Positions 33,095 through 42,107 of a stretch of DNA of 64,000 nt are shown piece after piece. This DNA is from Betaproteobacteria bacterium (GTDB lineage: Bacteria > Pseudomonadota > Gammaproteobacteria > Burkholderiales > Usitatibacteraceae): assembly GCA_016791265.1 (NCBI GenBank), contig JAEUMY010000012.1, forward strand, positions 1-64,000, written 5' to 3'. The stretch's first letter is position 1. Every line of letters begins with the position of its first letter. Under the pieces are notes generated by a model, which saw only the letters and a program-made list of their open reading frames with translations, had not been told where the DNA came from and searched no databases. The position numbers were made by a program, and so were the translations under genes.

Positions 33095-33583
33095 TTACTT
33101 TTTCTTGCCTGCCGGCTTGGCGGCGGGTTTGGTTGCAGGCTTGGCGGCCGGCTTCTTCGCCGCTGCCGGCGGCGCGGCTTCCGCGGCGGGCTTGGCCTTG
33201 GCAGGCGCCTTTGCCGGCGCTTTCGCCGCGGGCGGCGCGGCGGGCTCGGCAGCGGGCTGCGTCGCCTCTGTTTTTCTCTCGGTGGTTGCAGGGGCCGACC
33301 TCGGCGCCGGCGCGCTGCCCAGTCCTGTGTGGATCAGCTCGGCGGTCAGTTCATTGAGCGACACCTGGCGTTCCTGCGCCAGCGCGTGCAGGCGCTTGAT
33401 GAGGTCGCCGTGGAGCTTCACCGCGAACGGCACGAGTCCCGCCTCCTGGTCACGGCGGCGCTGCTCCTTCTTGTCCACCACTTCGGCCGCACCCTTGCCG
33501 AAGCGGTCGGGTGTTGCGCCGCCCATGCGGCCTTCGATTTTCCTGCCCTTCAGTTTCATGAGGTCGGTGAGTTTCATGGACAT
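33095..33583 (-). CDS. Ala/Lys/Pro-rich protein with short N-terminal domain
   Basis: The 162-residue product has an N-terminal conserved-looking part (MKLTDLMKLKGRKIEGRM, then FAVKLHGDLIKRLHALAQERQVSLNELTAELIHTGL, about residues 55-90, resembling a ribbon-helix-helix or Arc-like segment) and a histone H1-like tail of Ala, Lys and Pro repeats (AAKPAAKPA type, residues 110-162). This suggests a DNA-binding, nucleoid-associated role. A GCAGGAG site fixes the start near 33583. It is divergent from the NYN nuclease gene, with 84 bases between starts. Confidence 0.75.
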   Translation of the reverse strand: MSMKLTDLMKLKGRKIEGRMGGATPDRFGKGAAEVVDKKEQRRRDQEAGLVPFAVKLHGDLIKRLHALAQERQVSLNELTAELIHTGLGSAPAPRSAPATTERKTEATQPAAEPAAPPAAKAPAKAPAKAKPAAEAAPPAAAKKPAAKPATKPAAKPAGKKK

Positions 33584-33667
33584 GGTCTGCTCCTGCGATG
33601 ACGTATGGCCGGATTCTACCCGCCCGCATGGGGGATAATCACCGGACATTCATTGCGGAGAAGGCCC

Positions 33668-34486
33668 GTGGCCACCCAGACCGACATCAACAACATGGCG
33701 CTGTTCTGTGATTTCGAAAACGTCGCCCTGGGTGTGCAGGACGCGCGCTACGACAAGTTCGACATCAAGCGCGTGCTGGAGCGGCTCTTGCTGAAGGGCA
33801 GCATCGTGGTCAAGAAGGCGTATTGCGACTGGGCGCGCTACAAGGACTTCAAGGCCGGCATGCACGAGGCCGCGTTCGAGCTGATCGAGATTCCGCATGT
33901 GCGCCAGAGCGGCAAGAACTCGGCCGACATCCGCATGGTGGTGGACGCGCTGGACCTCTGCTACACCAAGTCGCATGTCGATACCTTCGTCATCATCTCG
34001 GGCGATTCCGACTTCTCGCCACTCGTATCGAAGCTGCGCGAAAACAACAAGACCGTCATCGGCGTGGGCGTGAAGCAGTCGACGTCGGATTTGCTCATGG
34101 CCAATTGCGACGAGTTCATTTTCTATGACGACCTCGTGCGCGAGGACGAAGCCAAGAAGAAGCGGGTGAAGAAGAGCGCCGCGCCCAAGCCCGCGCGCAC
34201 CGACAAGGCCAAGGCCGTGAAAGAGGAGAGCGACTCCGAGAAGCAGCAGGAGGTGTTCGACCTCCTCCTGGAAACCGTGGAGGCGCTCACGACCGAGCGT
34301 GGCGACGACGAGAAAATCTGGGGCTCGATGGTGAGTCAGACGCTGAAACGCAGGAAGCCCGGCTTCAACGTGAGCTACTACGGGTTCAAGGGATTCAATG
34401 CGCTGCTGGAAGAGGCGGAGCGGCAGAAGCTCATCACGCTGGAGAAGCATGACAAGGGTGGATACCTGGTGCGAATGGCGGGGTAA
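33668..34486 (+). CDS. NYN domain (LabA/DUF88) protein with LOTUS-like C-terminus
   Basis: The 272-residue product has an N-terminal NYN (PIN-like) RNase domain: ALFCDFENVALGV, SADIRMVVDALDLCY and FVIISGDSDFSPLVSKLRE carry the conserved acidic residues. After a Lys/Glu-rich linker (about 165-205), residues 210-272 (IWGSMVSQTLKRRKPGFNVSYYGFKGFNALLEEAE) look like an OST-HTH/LOTUS domain. NYN-LOTUS proteins probably process RNA. The start is a GTG at 33668 with a GGAGAAGG site; the ATG at 33695 is an alternative. Confidence 0.92.
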   Translation: MATQTDINNMALFCDFENVALGVQDARYDKFDIKRVLERLLLKGSIVVKKAYCDWARYKDFKAGMHEAAFELIEIPHVRQSGKNSADIRMVVDALDLCYTKSHVDTFVIISGDSDFSPLVSKLRENNKTVIGVGVKQSTSDLLMANCDEFIFYDDLVREDEAKKKRVKKSAAPKPARTDKAKAVKEESDSEKQQEVFDLLLETVEALTTERGDDEKIWGSMVSQTLKRRKPGFNVSYYGFKGFNALLEEAERQKLITLEKHDKGGYLVRMAG

Positions 34487-34530
34487 CTGATCCGAAGCCC
34501 GTCGCCCCGGCGGGACGATTTGCCCGGACG

Positions 34531-35340
34531 CTATCGCCCCAAGCCCGCCGTCAGCGTCTCCCTGGGCGGCCGCTTGAACGCAGGCAGGAGCTTGCGCGAC
34601 GCGGGCGATAGCTCACCCGATGTCGCCTGCAATGAAGCCAGCAAACCCTCATTCACCCCTTCCGGCAGCGCGGCGCGTCCGGCCAGCACCCAGCGCGGCG
34701 CGGACTCGCGCTCGGGCAGGAGACGAAAAAGATCGGGATGCCGCGTCATCAACGCTTCGGCCGTGGAGAGCGAGGTGAGCAGCGCATCGCGGCCGGGAAA
34801 CTGCGCGTAGTGCCGGGCCAGCGCCTCCTCCGAGAAGTGATTGCCGCCGCCCAACTGCGCGTCGACGCCATGCCGGGAGAGCAGGCGTGTGCCCAGCACT
34901 GTGACGGCATGCTCCCGGTTGGCAAGGAGCTTCTTTCCTTGCAGATCTTGCAGCGACCGGATCGTGCTCGCGTGTGGCACCAGCAGCACGGCGGTGAGCC
35001 GCTCGGGCGAGGTGTGCAGCACGGTGTAGTCGCGGGAAGAAAACGGGATCACCCCGTCAGTCAGCACGAAGTGCGGGGCGGTTGCGCCAGACAGCGAGGC
35101 CTCGAGATGGCGCCGTGTGGTCATCACCCGCAACGTGAAGCGGGCCGCCAGCGTGTCATCTAGGTGCGCCACCAGTTCCGCGTAGGCCGCCTTGGGCAAG
35201 GCGCCGGGCGCGGAATCGCCCGCCAGCACATCCAGCGTGAAGTGGCTCTGCGCGCTGCAAGGCAGAGCGAAGAGACACCCGGCAAACAGGGTGGCGATGG
35301 TGTGGGCGCGAAGCCAGCTTGTGCCGTGGCAAGTGAACAT
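34531..35340 (-). CDS. PhnD-like periplasmic substrate-binding protein
   Basis: The 269-residue product has a signal peptide (about residues 12-31, ending CSAQ) and a phosphonate/phosphite-binding (PhnD-type) domain: LTDGVIPFSSRDYTVLH, VPHASTIRSLQDLQGKKLLANREHAVTVLG, and a GRDALLTSLSTAEALMTRHPDLFRLL segment. No ABC permease or ATPase is adjacent, so it may be an orphan binding protein or a sensor component. Substrate is not known. Confidence 0.78.
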   Translation of the reverse strand: MFTCHGTSWLRAHTIATLFAGCLFALPCSAQSHFTLDVLAGDSAPGALPKAAYAELVAHLDDTLAARFTLRVMTTRRHLEASLSGATAPHFVLTDGVIPFSSRDYTVLHTSPERLTAVLLVPHASTIRSLQDLQGKKLLANREHAVTVLGTRLLSRHGVDAQLGGGNHFSEEALARHYAQFPGRDALLTSLSTAEALMTRHPDLFRLLPERESAPRWVLAGRAALPEGVNEGLLASLQATSGELSPASRKLLPAFKRPPRETLTAGLGR

Positions 35341-35439
35341 GGCCGGATTAGGAGAAAACCCGAGATGAAACTAGGGAGGCGGAGTATATCTCCGCTCGCC
35401 AGCGGCTGTGTTACAGAGCGGCATGCGACACTGGCGGCC

Positions 35440-36204
35440 ATGAAATCGACACCACGCCCGCCGCGCCATGCCCTCATCGTGAGCGAGGAGGATGGCATCC
35501 GCTATCTGCACTTTGGCTCACCCTGGGTGCAGGGCGCCATGCGCATCCGCCGGCCTACCGAGCTGGTGCTTGACTACACCCAAGACATGCTGGCGGCGTT
35601 GCTGTTGCGGCAAGGCGCGTGGCCGAAGCGCGCACTGCAGATCGGTCTGGGCACGGCGTCGCTCGCCAAGTTCCTGCAGCGCCATCAGCCAGCGTGCAAG
35701 CAGACGATCGTGGAGATTGATGAGCGTGTGGTGCGGTTGGCCGCGCACTCGTTTCGCTTCAAAAGGACTGCGAATATTCGCATCGAGCATGGTGACGGCG
35801 TTGCATGGCTGGCCGAGTCCGGCAAGACATTCGATCTCATTTTCATCGACGGCTTTGACGCCGATGCCAAGCCCGGCAAGTTGAACGCACGGCGCTTCTA
35901 CGCCACTTGCCGCGAGCGCTTGTCCGACGGCGGCGTGCTGGTTGTCAATCTGTTGCGCAGAAAGCGCGGCATGAAGCTGGGTGTGGAACGCATTCTGACC
36001 GCCTTCGACAACCGCGTGTTCGTGTTGCCGGAAACCGAGGATGGCAACACCGTCGTGTTCGCGGCCGCCGGCAAGCGCATCGATCTTTCTTCCGCGACGC
36101 TGAAGCGGCGCGCGACATCACTGCGTACCCGCACAGGGTTAGACTTGCGGCCATTGCTGGACCGCCTCGCCGCCCGTGATGGCGCACCCCGCATCCAACT
36201 GTGA
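35440..36204 (+). CDS. Spermidine synthase-like methyltransferase-fold protein
   Basis: The 254-residue product has the spermidine synthase/Rossmann methyltransferase core: ALQIGLGTASLAKFL (nucleotide-binding glycine loop), TIVEIDERVVRLA, RIEHGDGVAWL and DLIFIDGFDAD. It lacks the usual N-terminal beta hairpin of SpeE in full, and its polyamine-binding acidic residues are uncertain, so 'spermidine synthase-like' is as far as I can go. A HIP-like copy encodes TANIRIEHGDG, directly beside the ligand-binding aspartate of the fold. Confidence 0.83.
   Translation: MKSTPRPPRHALIVSEEDGIRYLHFGSPWVQGAMRIRRPTELVLDYTQDMLAALLLRQGAWPKRALQIGLGTASLAKFLQRHQPACKQTIVEIDERVVRLAAHSFRFKRTANIRIEHGDGVAWLAESGKTFDLIFIDGFDADAKPGKLNARRFYATCRERLSDGGVLVVNLLRRKRGMKLGVERILTAFDNRVFVLPETEDGNTVVFAAAGKRIDLSSATLKRRATSLRTRTGLDLRPLLDRLAARDGAPRIQL
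35770..35781. repeat. HIP-like palindrome, exact copy
   Basis: GCGAATATTCGC in the SpeE-like gene, read as Ala-Asn-Ile-Arg. Confidence 0.95.
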
Positions 36205-36216
36205 TCGCCGACCCAC

Positions 36217-36828
36217 ATGCTCGCACTGCTGTTTGAAGTCCGACCATTTCCGGACCAGGTCGAGGCGTATCTCGACCGGGCTCTTCAACTCAAACCCGAG
36301 CTGGATCGCGTGGGCGGCTGTCTCTTCATCGAGCGCTTTCAAAGTCTCAAGCGCGACGGTGTGCTGCTCTCATTCCAACTCTGGCGCGACGAGGCGGCCA
36401 TGACCGCATGGCGCGTCAACACCGCGCACCATGCCGTGCAAATGGACGGCCGCATGCGAATATTCGCGGACTATCGCCTGCGCATCGCCGAGGTGGTGGA
36501 GGCCACGCTGCACGGCGAGACAACGTGGCGGGCCGCTCATCGCAACACCTACAACGATCCCGCGCATCGCGCGCCGCGCCACTTGCATGTCCTGCAATCG
36601 ACTGCCCCGATCGAGGACGCGGACTCACTGGAGACTTTCCGCAGCCTTTATCGCGAAGGCCAGTACATGCATGTCGGCGATCTGCCTTCCGCCAATGCTG
36701 GCGCCGCGCTGGCAGGCAAGGTCGACGCCACGCATTTCGCCCACCGCGTGTGCGAGGTGGAGCGCGATTACGGCATGTTCGAGCGCGCCGAAGCGCCGCA
36801 GTTTTGTCCCGTCATTCAACGCAAGTGA
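36217..36828 (+). CDS. Antibiotic biosynthesis monooxygenase (ABM)-like protein
   Basis: The 203-residue product contains an ABM-type dimeric alpha-beta barrel half: [64 protein letters not shown] and [12 protein letters not shown], about residues 1-95. A second, weaker repeat (about 115-185) may be another copy of the fold. Some members oxidise polyphenols, many have no known role. A HIP-like copy encodes RMRIFADYR at the end of the first domain. It starts 12 bases after the SpeE-like gene. Confidence 0.75.
   Translation: MLALLFEVRPFPDQVEAYLDRALQLKPELDRVGGCLFIERFQSLKRDGVLLSFQLWRDEAAMTAWRVNTAHHAVQMDGRMRIFADYRLRIAEVVEATLHGETTWRAAHRNTYNDPAHRAPRHLHVLQSTAPIEDADSLETFRSLYREGQYMHVGDLPSANAGAALAGKVDATHFAHRVCEVERDYGMFERAEAPQFCPVIQRK
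36456..36467. repeat. HIP-like palindrome, exact copy
   Basis: GCGAATATTCGC in the ABM-like gene, read as Arg-Ile-Phe-Ala. Confidence 0.95.
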
Positions 36829-36839
36829 GGAAAGTCGCC

Positions 36840-37730
36840 ATGCGAATCGTTGCAACCATGCTGATACTGTGCGCCACCGCCATCGCGCAGGCGCAAACCC
36901 CAGCGCCAAAGCCCACGCTCGCCGATGTGTTGAAGGCATCGCAGCCATCGGACTGGCGCCCGCTTGACCCGGCGCGCACGCTGTACCTGGATCTGCCCGC
37001 CGGCCGAGTGGTCATCGAGCTGCATCCCAAGATCGCGCCAAACCATGTCGCCAACATCCTGTCACTGGCGAAGGAGGGTTGGTTCGATGGCACGGCCGTG
37101 ATTCGCTCGCACGACAACTACGTCGCGCAGTGGGGCGACCCGACGGAGAAGAAGGCGGTGAAGACCGCCAAGCGGAAGCTGGAGGGTGAATTCACCACAC
37201 CTGTCGGCAAGGACTTCGCGTTCGACAAGCTGCCGGATGCGGATGGCTACGCGCCCGAAGTGGGCTTTTCTTCGAGCTTCCCCGTCGGCCGCGACGCCAA
37301 GGCGGGCACCGCCTGGCTGGCACATTGCTATGGCGCGGTCGGCGTGGGTCGCGGCAACGAAACCAACTCCGGCGACGGCACCTCGCTCTACGCCGTGACC
37401 GGCCATGCGCCGCGTCATCTGGATCGCAACATCACCGTCGTGGGCCGCGTGGTGCAGGGCATGCCGCTGCTCTCTTCACTGCCGCGCGGCACGGGCAACC
37501 TCGGGTTCTATGAGAAGCCCGAGCAGCAGGTGCCCATCAAGTCCGTTCGCATCGCCGCCGATGTGCCGGCTGCCGAACGCATCAGTCTTGAAGTGCTGCG
37601 CACCGACACGGCGACCTTCACCAAGGCGGTGGAGGCGCTGCGCAATCGCGGCGGGGATTGGTTCAAGGTGCCGGCGGGATACATCGAGTTGTGCAATGTG
37701 CAGGTGCCGGTGCGAGTGGTGGCAAAGTAG
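36840..37730 (+). CDS. Periplasmic cyclophilin-type peptidyl-prolyl isomerase
   Basis: The 296-residue product has a signal peptide (residues 1-19, ending AQAQ) and a cyclophilin domain (about residues 45-240): [47 protein letters not shown] and [16 protein letters not shown]. The usual catalytic arginine and Phe-x-Met core are only partly kept (R in [11 protein letters not shown]), so activity may be altered. The C-terminal 55 residues are an extra region. It is longer than PpiA/PpiB and more like a secreted variant. It begins 11 bases after the ABM-like gene. Confidence 0.85.
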   Translation: MRIVATMLILCATAIAQAQTPAPKPTLADVLKASQPSDWRPLDPARTLYLDLPAGRVVIELHPKIAPNHVANILSLAKEGWFDGTAVIRSHDNYVAQWGDPTEKKAVKTAKRKLEGEFTTPVGKDFAFDKLPDADGYAPEVGFSSSFPVGRDAKAGTAWLAHCYGAVGVGRGNETNSGDGTSLYAVTGHAPRHLDRNITVVGRVVQGMPLLSSLPRGTGNLGFYEKPEQQVPIKSVRIAADVPAAERISLEVLRTDTATFTKAVEALRNRGGDWFKVPAGYIELCNVQVPVRVVAK

Positions 37731-37746
37731 GCGCTGAACCTGCATG

Positions 37747-37758
37747 GCGAGTATTCGC
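37747..37758. repeat. HIP-like palindrome, one mismatch
   Basis: GCGAGTATTCGC, 3 bases before the preferred start of the Rieske gene. Confidence 0.7.
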
Positions 37759-37761
37759 ACC

Positions 37762-38829
37762 ATGTCCTACGAGATCAATCCTGACATCACCCGCGCCACC
37801 ACGCTGGACGCACGCTTCTACGCGGACCACGCCGCATGGGACACCTGCCGCACGCGAATATTCGCAAGGTCGTGGCAATGGCTGGGCGACACGCACGACG
37901 TGCGCGAGCCGGAGTCATTGAGTCCGCGCGATCTGCTACCCGGCCTGCTCGATGAACCGCTGCTGCTCGCGCGCGACAAGTCAGGCGAGCTGCGCTGTCT
38001 GTCCAATGTCTGCACCCATCGCGGCAATATCCTCGTGAAGTCGGCGTGCAAGTCGGCCGACATTCGCTGTGGCTACCACTCCCGGCGGTTCACGCTCGAT
38101 GGACGCATGACCTTCATGCCCGAGTTCACGGAGGCGAAGGACTTTCCGCGTGCGGCGGATGATCTGACGTCGCCGGCATTCGCCGAGTGGCGCGGCCATG
38201 CGTTCGTCAATCTGGATCGCGACGCGGTACTGCCGCCGGTGTTCGCGGAACTCGATATGCAGCTAGGCGGCATGCCAGTCGCGGACTTCGCACCCGATCC
38301 CGCCAGCGCGCAGGACTTCGAGGTGGCGGCGCACTGGGCGCTGTACGTCGAGAACTATCTCGAAGGCTTCCACATTCCCTATGTCCATGGCGGCCTCAAT
38401 GCGGCGATCGACTATGGCAGCTATCGCACCGAGTGTCTGCCGGGCGCCGTGCTGCAGGTCGCGCATGCGCGGGAAGGTGAGCCAGCGTTCGACCTGCAAG
38501 ATGAGGGCAGGCCGGTCGCGGCGCTCTACTGGTGGCTCTTCCCTAACCTCATGCTCAATTTCTATCCGTGGGGCTTGTCGGTGAATCGGGTGGTGCCGCT
38601 CACACTGAGCCGCACGCGGGTGGAATTCCGCTCGTATGTGTGGAAGCCCGAGCTGCGTTCGCGCGGCGCGGGCTCGGGGCTCGATCGCGTCGAGGCGGAA
38701 GACGAGGCCGTCGTGGAGGCTGTGCAGCGTGGCGTGCGGTCACGACTCTATCCCGGTGGGCGCTATTCGCCGACGCGGGAAGCGGGCGTGCATCACTTTC
38801 ATCAGCTGCTCACCGCCGCACTCGGCTGA
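37762..38829 (+). CDS. Rieske non-heme iron oxygenase, alpha subunit type
   Basis: The 355-residue protein is a ring-hydroxylating dioxygenase-type large subunit. The Rieske 2Fe-2S ligands are in CTHRGN and CGYHSRRF (about residues 90-112); the catalytic mononuclear iron ligands are in ENYLEGFHIPYVH. The substrate is unknown, and no ferredoxin, reductase or small subunit gene is nearby, which is common for quaternary-amine or O-demethylase-type members. An alternative start at 37744 would include the HIP-like variant. An exact HIP-like copy encodes RTRIFARSW. Confidence 0.9.
   Translation: MSYEINPDITRATTLDARFYADHAAWDTCRTRIFARSWQWLGDTHDVREPESLSPRDLLPGLLDEPLLLARDKSGELRCLSNVCTHRGNILVKSACKSADIRCGYHSRRFTLDGRMTFMPEFTEAKDFPRAADDLTSPAFAEWRGHAFVNLDRDAVLPPVFAELDMQLGGMPVADFAPDPASAQDFEVAAHWALYVENYLEGFHIPYVHGGLNAAIDYGSYRTECLPGAVLQVAHAREGEPAFDLQDEGRPVAALYWWLFPNLMLNFYPWGLSVNRVVPLTLSRTRVEFRSYVWKPELRSRGAGSGLDRVEAEDEAVVEAVQRGVRSRLYPGGRYSPTREAGVHHFHQLLTAALG
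37854..37865. repeat. HIP-like palindrome, exact copy
   Basis: GCGAATATTCGC in the Rieske gene, read as Arg-Ile-Phe-Ala; followed by AA. Confidence 0.95.
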
Positions 38830-39008
38830 AGCCGCCCGCGTCCGCCGTCGCGCATGGCCAAGCGCCCGCCGAAGACTTATCGAAATCCGCATTCCCTTTC
38901 CGTTGGGATGGCCAGTGTTCGAAGTGTGGTGGGTGAGAATTCGCGAATGAATCGCTCCGATTTGCGCGACCCACGCCGTTTCGGCATGGGCGAGGTTTGG
39001 CCGTGCCG

Positions 39009-40430
39009 ATGAAGGATGCCGCCTCGCGTCTCGATGAAGCGCAGCGCCTGATCCGCGCGGGCCAGCCGCGCCGCGCGTTCATGGTGCTGGAAACGCTCTG
39101 CGCATCGATTGCGGACAATGACTCCGCCCTTGCCGCGGCGCTGCACATTCATCTCTCCGATGCCTGTTTCGAGCTGGGCGAATATTCGCAAAGCGCCGCC
39201 GAGGCGGGCCTGGCCGAGACCTGCGCCAAGCGGGCGGGCGACGCCGCAATCATCATCCTGGCCGGTGTAAACAAGGCCCGCGCGGCCTATCAATTTGGCA
39301 GCTACTCGGTCTGTGAGCGCGAGGGAGAGGCGGCGCTCGCGCAGGCCGAGACCAACGGTGACGCCCTCTTGATTTCGCGTGCGTGCCAGATTCTCATCAT
39401 CGTGCATGGCGCGCGCCGCCAGTTCGCCCAGGCCACGCGCTATGGCGAGCAGGCGTTGGCCGCCGCGCGTCGGGCGGGCGATGCCGTGCAGGAGGGCCGC
39501 ATCCTCAACGCCATCGCCCAGACCGAGCTCGGCATCACGCTGGCCCGATTGCATCCACATGGCGGCGGACACGCCTCCAGTTTGGATCCGCACGAGACTG
39601 CGGCGGAGCGGGATCGGCTCATCGCGGCGCGCGATCTTCTCATCACCGCGATGCGTCTGACCCACACGCCGGAAGACGCCGCGCTCTTCACCATGGTCGA
39701 GGCCAACTTGCAGCGCGTGCGCATTCTGTTGGGTGAAGCGCGGGCCACGTTGCCCGTTCTGCGCAAGAAGCTTCGCGTCATGCAAGAGCAGGGCCGGCGG
39801 CATTACGAGATTTCGCTGCGCCAGTTCTACGCCTGGGCGCTGCGCGTGGCGGGCCATCCGGATGAGGCGCTGGCGCAAATCGATGCGGCGCTCGGCTTGT
39901 GCCGCAAGGGACGCAACGCCACCCGCATCGTCGAGTTCCTGCACTACGACCGTTCACTGACGCAGGCCGCGCTGGGCAATCACGCGGAGGCGTTGAAGAG
40001 CTATCAGCGCTACAAGCAATTCGCCGCCGCGTGGAGCACCGGCTCTGGCGCCAGCGCCGCGGCCGATGCGCTGAAGCCCTCCCGGCCTGGCCGTGTGCTG
40101 GAGCCGTTCTATGTGAAACGCGCCGACCGCCTGCTGCGCGAGGCCGAGGGCGCCAAGCTCAGCACCGGCAAGCTGGCCGCCCTCTGTGGGGTCAGCACGC
40201 GCACATTGCAACTGGGCTTTCAGCAGTTTCGTGGCGTAAGCCCGGTCGCGCACGCGCGCAACTTGCGCCTCGAACGCTCCCATCAGTCGCTGAAGCAGGG
40301 GAATGGCAACGTGTCGGAAGTCGCGGCGCGCAATGGCTTCGGCAGTCTCACCACGTTCAGCATCGAGTACAAGCGGAGGTTTGGCGAATCGCCCCGGGAG
40401 ACGCTGGCGCGGGCGCGGCGGATGGGGTGA
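39009..40430 (+). CDS. TPR-containing AraC-family transcription regulator
   Basis: The 473-residue protein begins with about 330 residues of TPR-like helical repeats (for example AFMVLETLCASIADNDSALAAALHIHLSDACFELGEYSQSAAEAGLAE split into paired helices) and ends in an AraC-type DNA-binding domain (about residues 365-470): KLAALCGVSTRTLQLGFQQFRGVSPVAHARNLRLERSHQSL and VSEVAARNGFGSLTTFSIEYKRRFGESP. TPR may sense a protein or peptide partner. The start could also be a GTG at 39003. The adjacent Rieske oxygenase is a possible target. A HIP-like copy encodes GEYSQS inside a TPR. Confidence 0.87.
   Translation: MKDAASRLDEAQRLIRAGQPRRAFMVLETLCASIADNDSALAAALHIHLSDACFELGEYSQSAAEAGLAETCAKRAGDAAIIILAGVNKARAAYQFGSYSVCEREGEAALAQAETNGDALLISRACQILIIVHGARRQFAQATRYGEQALAAARRAGDAVQEGRILNAIAQTELGITLARLHPHGGGHASSLDPHETAAERDRLIAARDLLITAMRLTHTPEDAALFTMVEANLQRVRILLGEARATLPVLRKKLRVMQEQGRRHYEISLRQFYAWALRVAGHPDEALAQIDAALGLCRKGRNATRIVEFLHYDRSLTQAALGNHAEALKSYQRYKQFAAAWSTGSGASAAADALKPSRPGRVLEPFYVKRADRLLREAEGAKLSTGKLAALCGVSTRTLQLGFQQFRGVSPVAHARNLRLERSHQSLKQGNGNVSEVAARNGFGSLTTFSIEYKRRFGESPRETLARARRMG
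39178..39189. repeat. HIP-like palindrome, exact copy
   Basis: GCGAATATTCGC in the TPR-AraC gene, read in the third frame as Glu-Tyr-Ser; followed by AA. Confidence 0.95.
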
Positions 40431-40514
40431 TCGCGGGCTGCCGAATTTTTTTCGGCTTGGGCTTATGCTGCCTGGAGCGGGCAAGTCAGCCCCTCATCCA
40501 CGCCCCATCGCGAC

Positions 40515-41969
40515 ATGAACAGCATGCTTCCTCCCCGCCTCGCCATCGTCGACCTGGAGACCACCGGCACCGACCCCACCCGTGACCGCGTGACCGAGGT
40601 CGCCATTCTGTTGGTGGACGAGGGTGAATTGATCGAGAGCTGGTCGTCGCTGGTCAATCCGGGTGTGCCGATTCCGCCGGAAATCCAGGCGCTGACCGGC
40701 ATTCGCGACGACATGGTGCGGTCGGCACCCTGCTTCGCGGACCTGGCTGGCGAGGTGATGTGGCGGCTCAATGACCGCGTGTTCGTGGCGCACAACGCGC
40801 GCTTCGACTACGGCTTCATCAAGAACGAGTGCCGCCGGCTGGGGTTGAAGTACACCGCGGATGTGCTTTGCACGGTGCGGCTGTCGCGAAGGCTTCATCC
40901 CGAATATTCGCAGCACGGACTCGATGCGGTGGTGGCGCGCCACGGCCTCTCGGGGGAGGATCGCCACCGCGCCACGGGCGACGCGAAAATGGCGTGGCTC
41001 TTTCTCGAAAAGATGTCTTGCGAATATTCGGATGAGATCGAACACCACATCAAGTCGCTGCTGCGCATGCCGAGCCTCCCGCCGCAGTTGCCGCAAGACG
41101 CGCTGGCGGCATTGCCGGAGGGGCCGGGCGTCTACGTTTTTTTCGGCGTCAACGACTTGCCGCTTTACATCGGCAAAAGCGTGCAATTGAAGGACCGGGT
41201 GCGCGCGCATTTTTCCAGCGACCACATGTCGGCCAATGATTCGCGCCTCGCGCTGGAGGTGCGCCGGATCGAGTTCGAGGAGACGGCGGGCGAGCTCTCC
41301 GCGCTGATTCTCGAATCGCAGTGGATCAAGCGCGCGGCGCCGCTCACCAATCGCGCGCTTCGGCGCAATGACGACGCGGTGTTCATGCGCTTGGGCGAGC
41401 CGGGGCGGCCGCCCGAGCGCGTCCCCGTCGCCGACGTGGACTGGACAAGCTTGGATTGTCCGCTGTACGGTCCGTTCTCCTCGCGCCAGCGGGTGAAGAC
41501 CGTCCTCGAAGAGTTGGCCGCCGAGCAGTTTCTCTGCTGGCAGCTCCTCGGCATTCAGCGCGGCGCCCAGCCGGGCCAGGCCTGCTTCGCGCGACAGTTG
41601 AAGCGCTGCCCCGGCGGCTGCGTGGGGCTGGAGTCGCCCGCTGATCATCACGCGCGCCTCATGGCGGTGCTCGCTGATCTGCGCTTTCCGCCGTGGCCGT
41701 TCGCCGGCCCGGCGTTGATTGTCGAGTCGCATCCGGAGCGCGACTGGACGGCGTGGCATCTGGTCGACCGCTGGCAGCACTTTGGTGTCACCCGCCATGA
41801 AGCCGGCATTGCCCCATTGCTGGCGCATCCCGTTGAGTCCGGGTTCGATGTCGATGTCTACAAACTGCTTCGCCGTCACTGGGAACGCCACCCCGAGGCG
41901 TTCATCCCGGTCGCACGCGCGCCCGATCTCGACAGCGCGTCCCGGCCAGCTGAAAACGGCCCCGATTGA
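40515..41969 (+). CDS. DnaQ-like 3'-5' exonuclease fused to UvrC-type GIY-YIG nuclease
   Basis: The 484-residue protein combines an exonuclease of the DNA polymerase III epsilon type (residues 8-180: IVDLETTGTDP, then VAHNARFDYGF and the HRATGDAKMAW motif, DEDDh type) with a UvrC/Cho-like GIY-YIG domain (about 200-285: GPGVYVFFGVNDLPLYIGKS, then KDRVRAHFS) and a C-terminal region. Such fusions are known in proteobacteria as Cho-type repair nucleases. The GIY-YIG motif here is GVYVF/LYIG. Two HIP-like near copies encode PEYSQ and CEYSD. Confidence 0.92.
   Translation: MNSMLPPRLAIVDLETTGTDPTRDRVTEVAILLVDEGELIESWSSLVNPGVPIPPEIQALTGIRDDMVRSAPCFADLAGEVMWRLNDRVFVAHNARFDYGFIKNECRRLGLKYTADVLCTVRLSRRLHPEYSQHGLDAVVARHGLSGEDRHRATGDAKMAWLFLEKMSCEYSDEIEHHIKSLLRMPSLPPQLPQDALAALPEGPGVYVFFGVNDLPLYIGKSVQLKDRVRAHFSSDHMSANDSRLALEVRRIEFEETAGELSALILESQWIKRAAPLTNRALRRNDDAVFMRLGEPGRPPERVPVADVDWTSLDCPLYGPFSSRQRVKTVLEELAAEQFLCWQLLGIQRGAQPGQACFARQLKRCPGGCVGLESPADHHARLMAVLADLRFPPWPFAGPALIVESHPERDWTAWHLVDRWQHFGVTRHEAGIAPLLAHPVESGFDVDVYKLLRRHWERHPEAFIPVARAPDLDSASRPAENGPD
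40900..40911. repeat. HIP-like palindrome, one mismatch
   Basis: CCGAATATTCGC in the DnaQ/GIY-YIG gene, read as Glu-Tyr-Ser. Confidence 0.7.
41020..41031. repeat. HIP-like palindrome, one mismatch
   Basis: GCGAATATTCGG in the same gene, read as Glu-Tyr-Ser. Confidence 0.7.
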
Positions 41970-42107
41970 CGCGTGTCATGCTGTGAAAAAGTGTGTCTGA
42001 CTCTGTGTCAATTGGGTTACGATGATTGCAAACCAGCACGAGAAAATGGCCGGCCAAGAACCGGCCTGAAACAAGAACGCCAGCCCGAACCATCCCCCGA
42101 GCTGACC

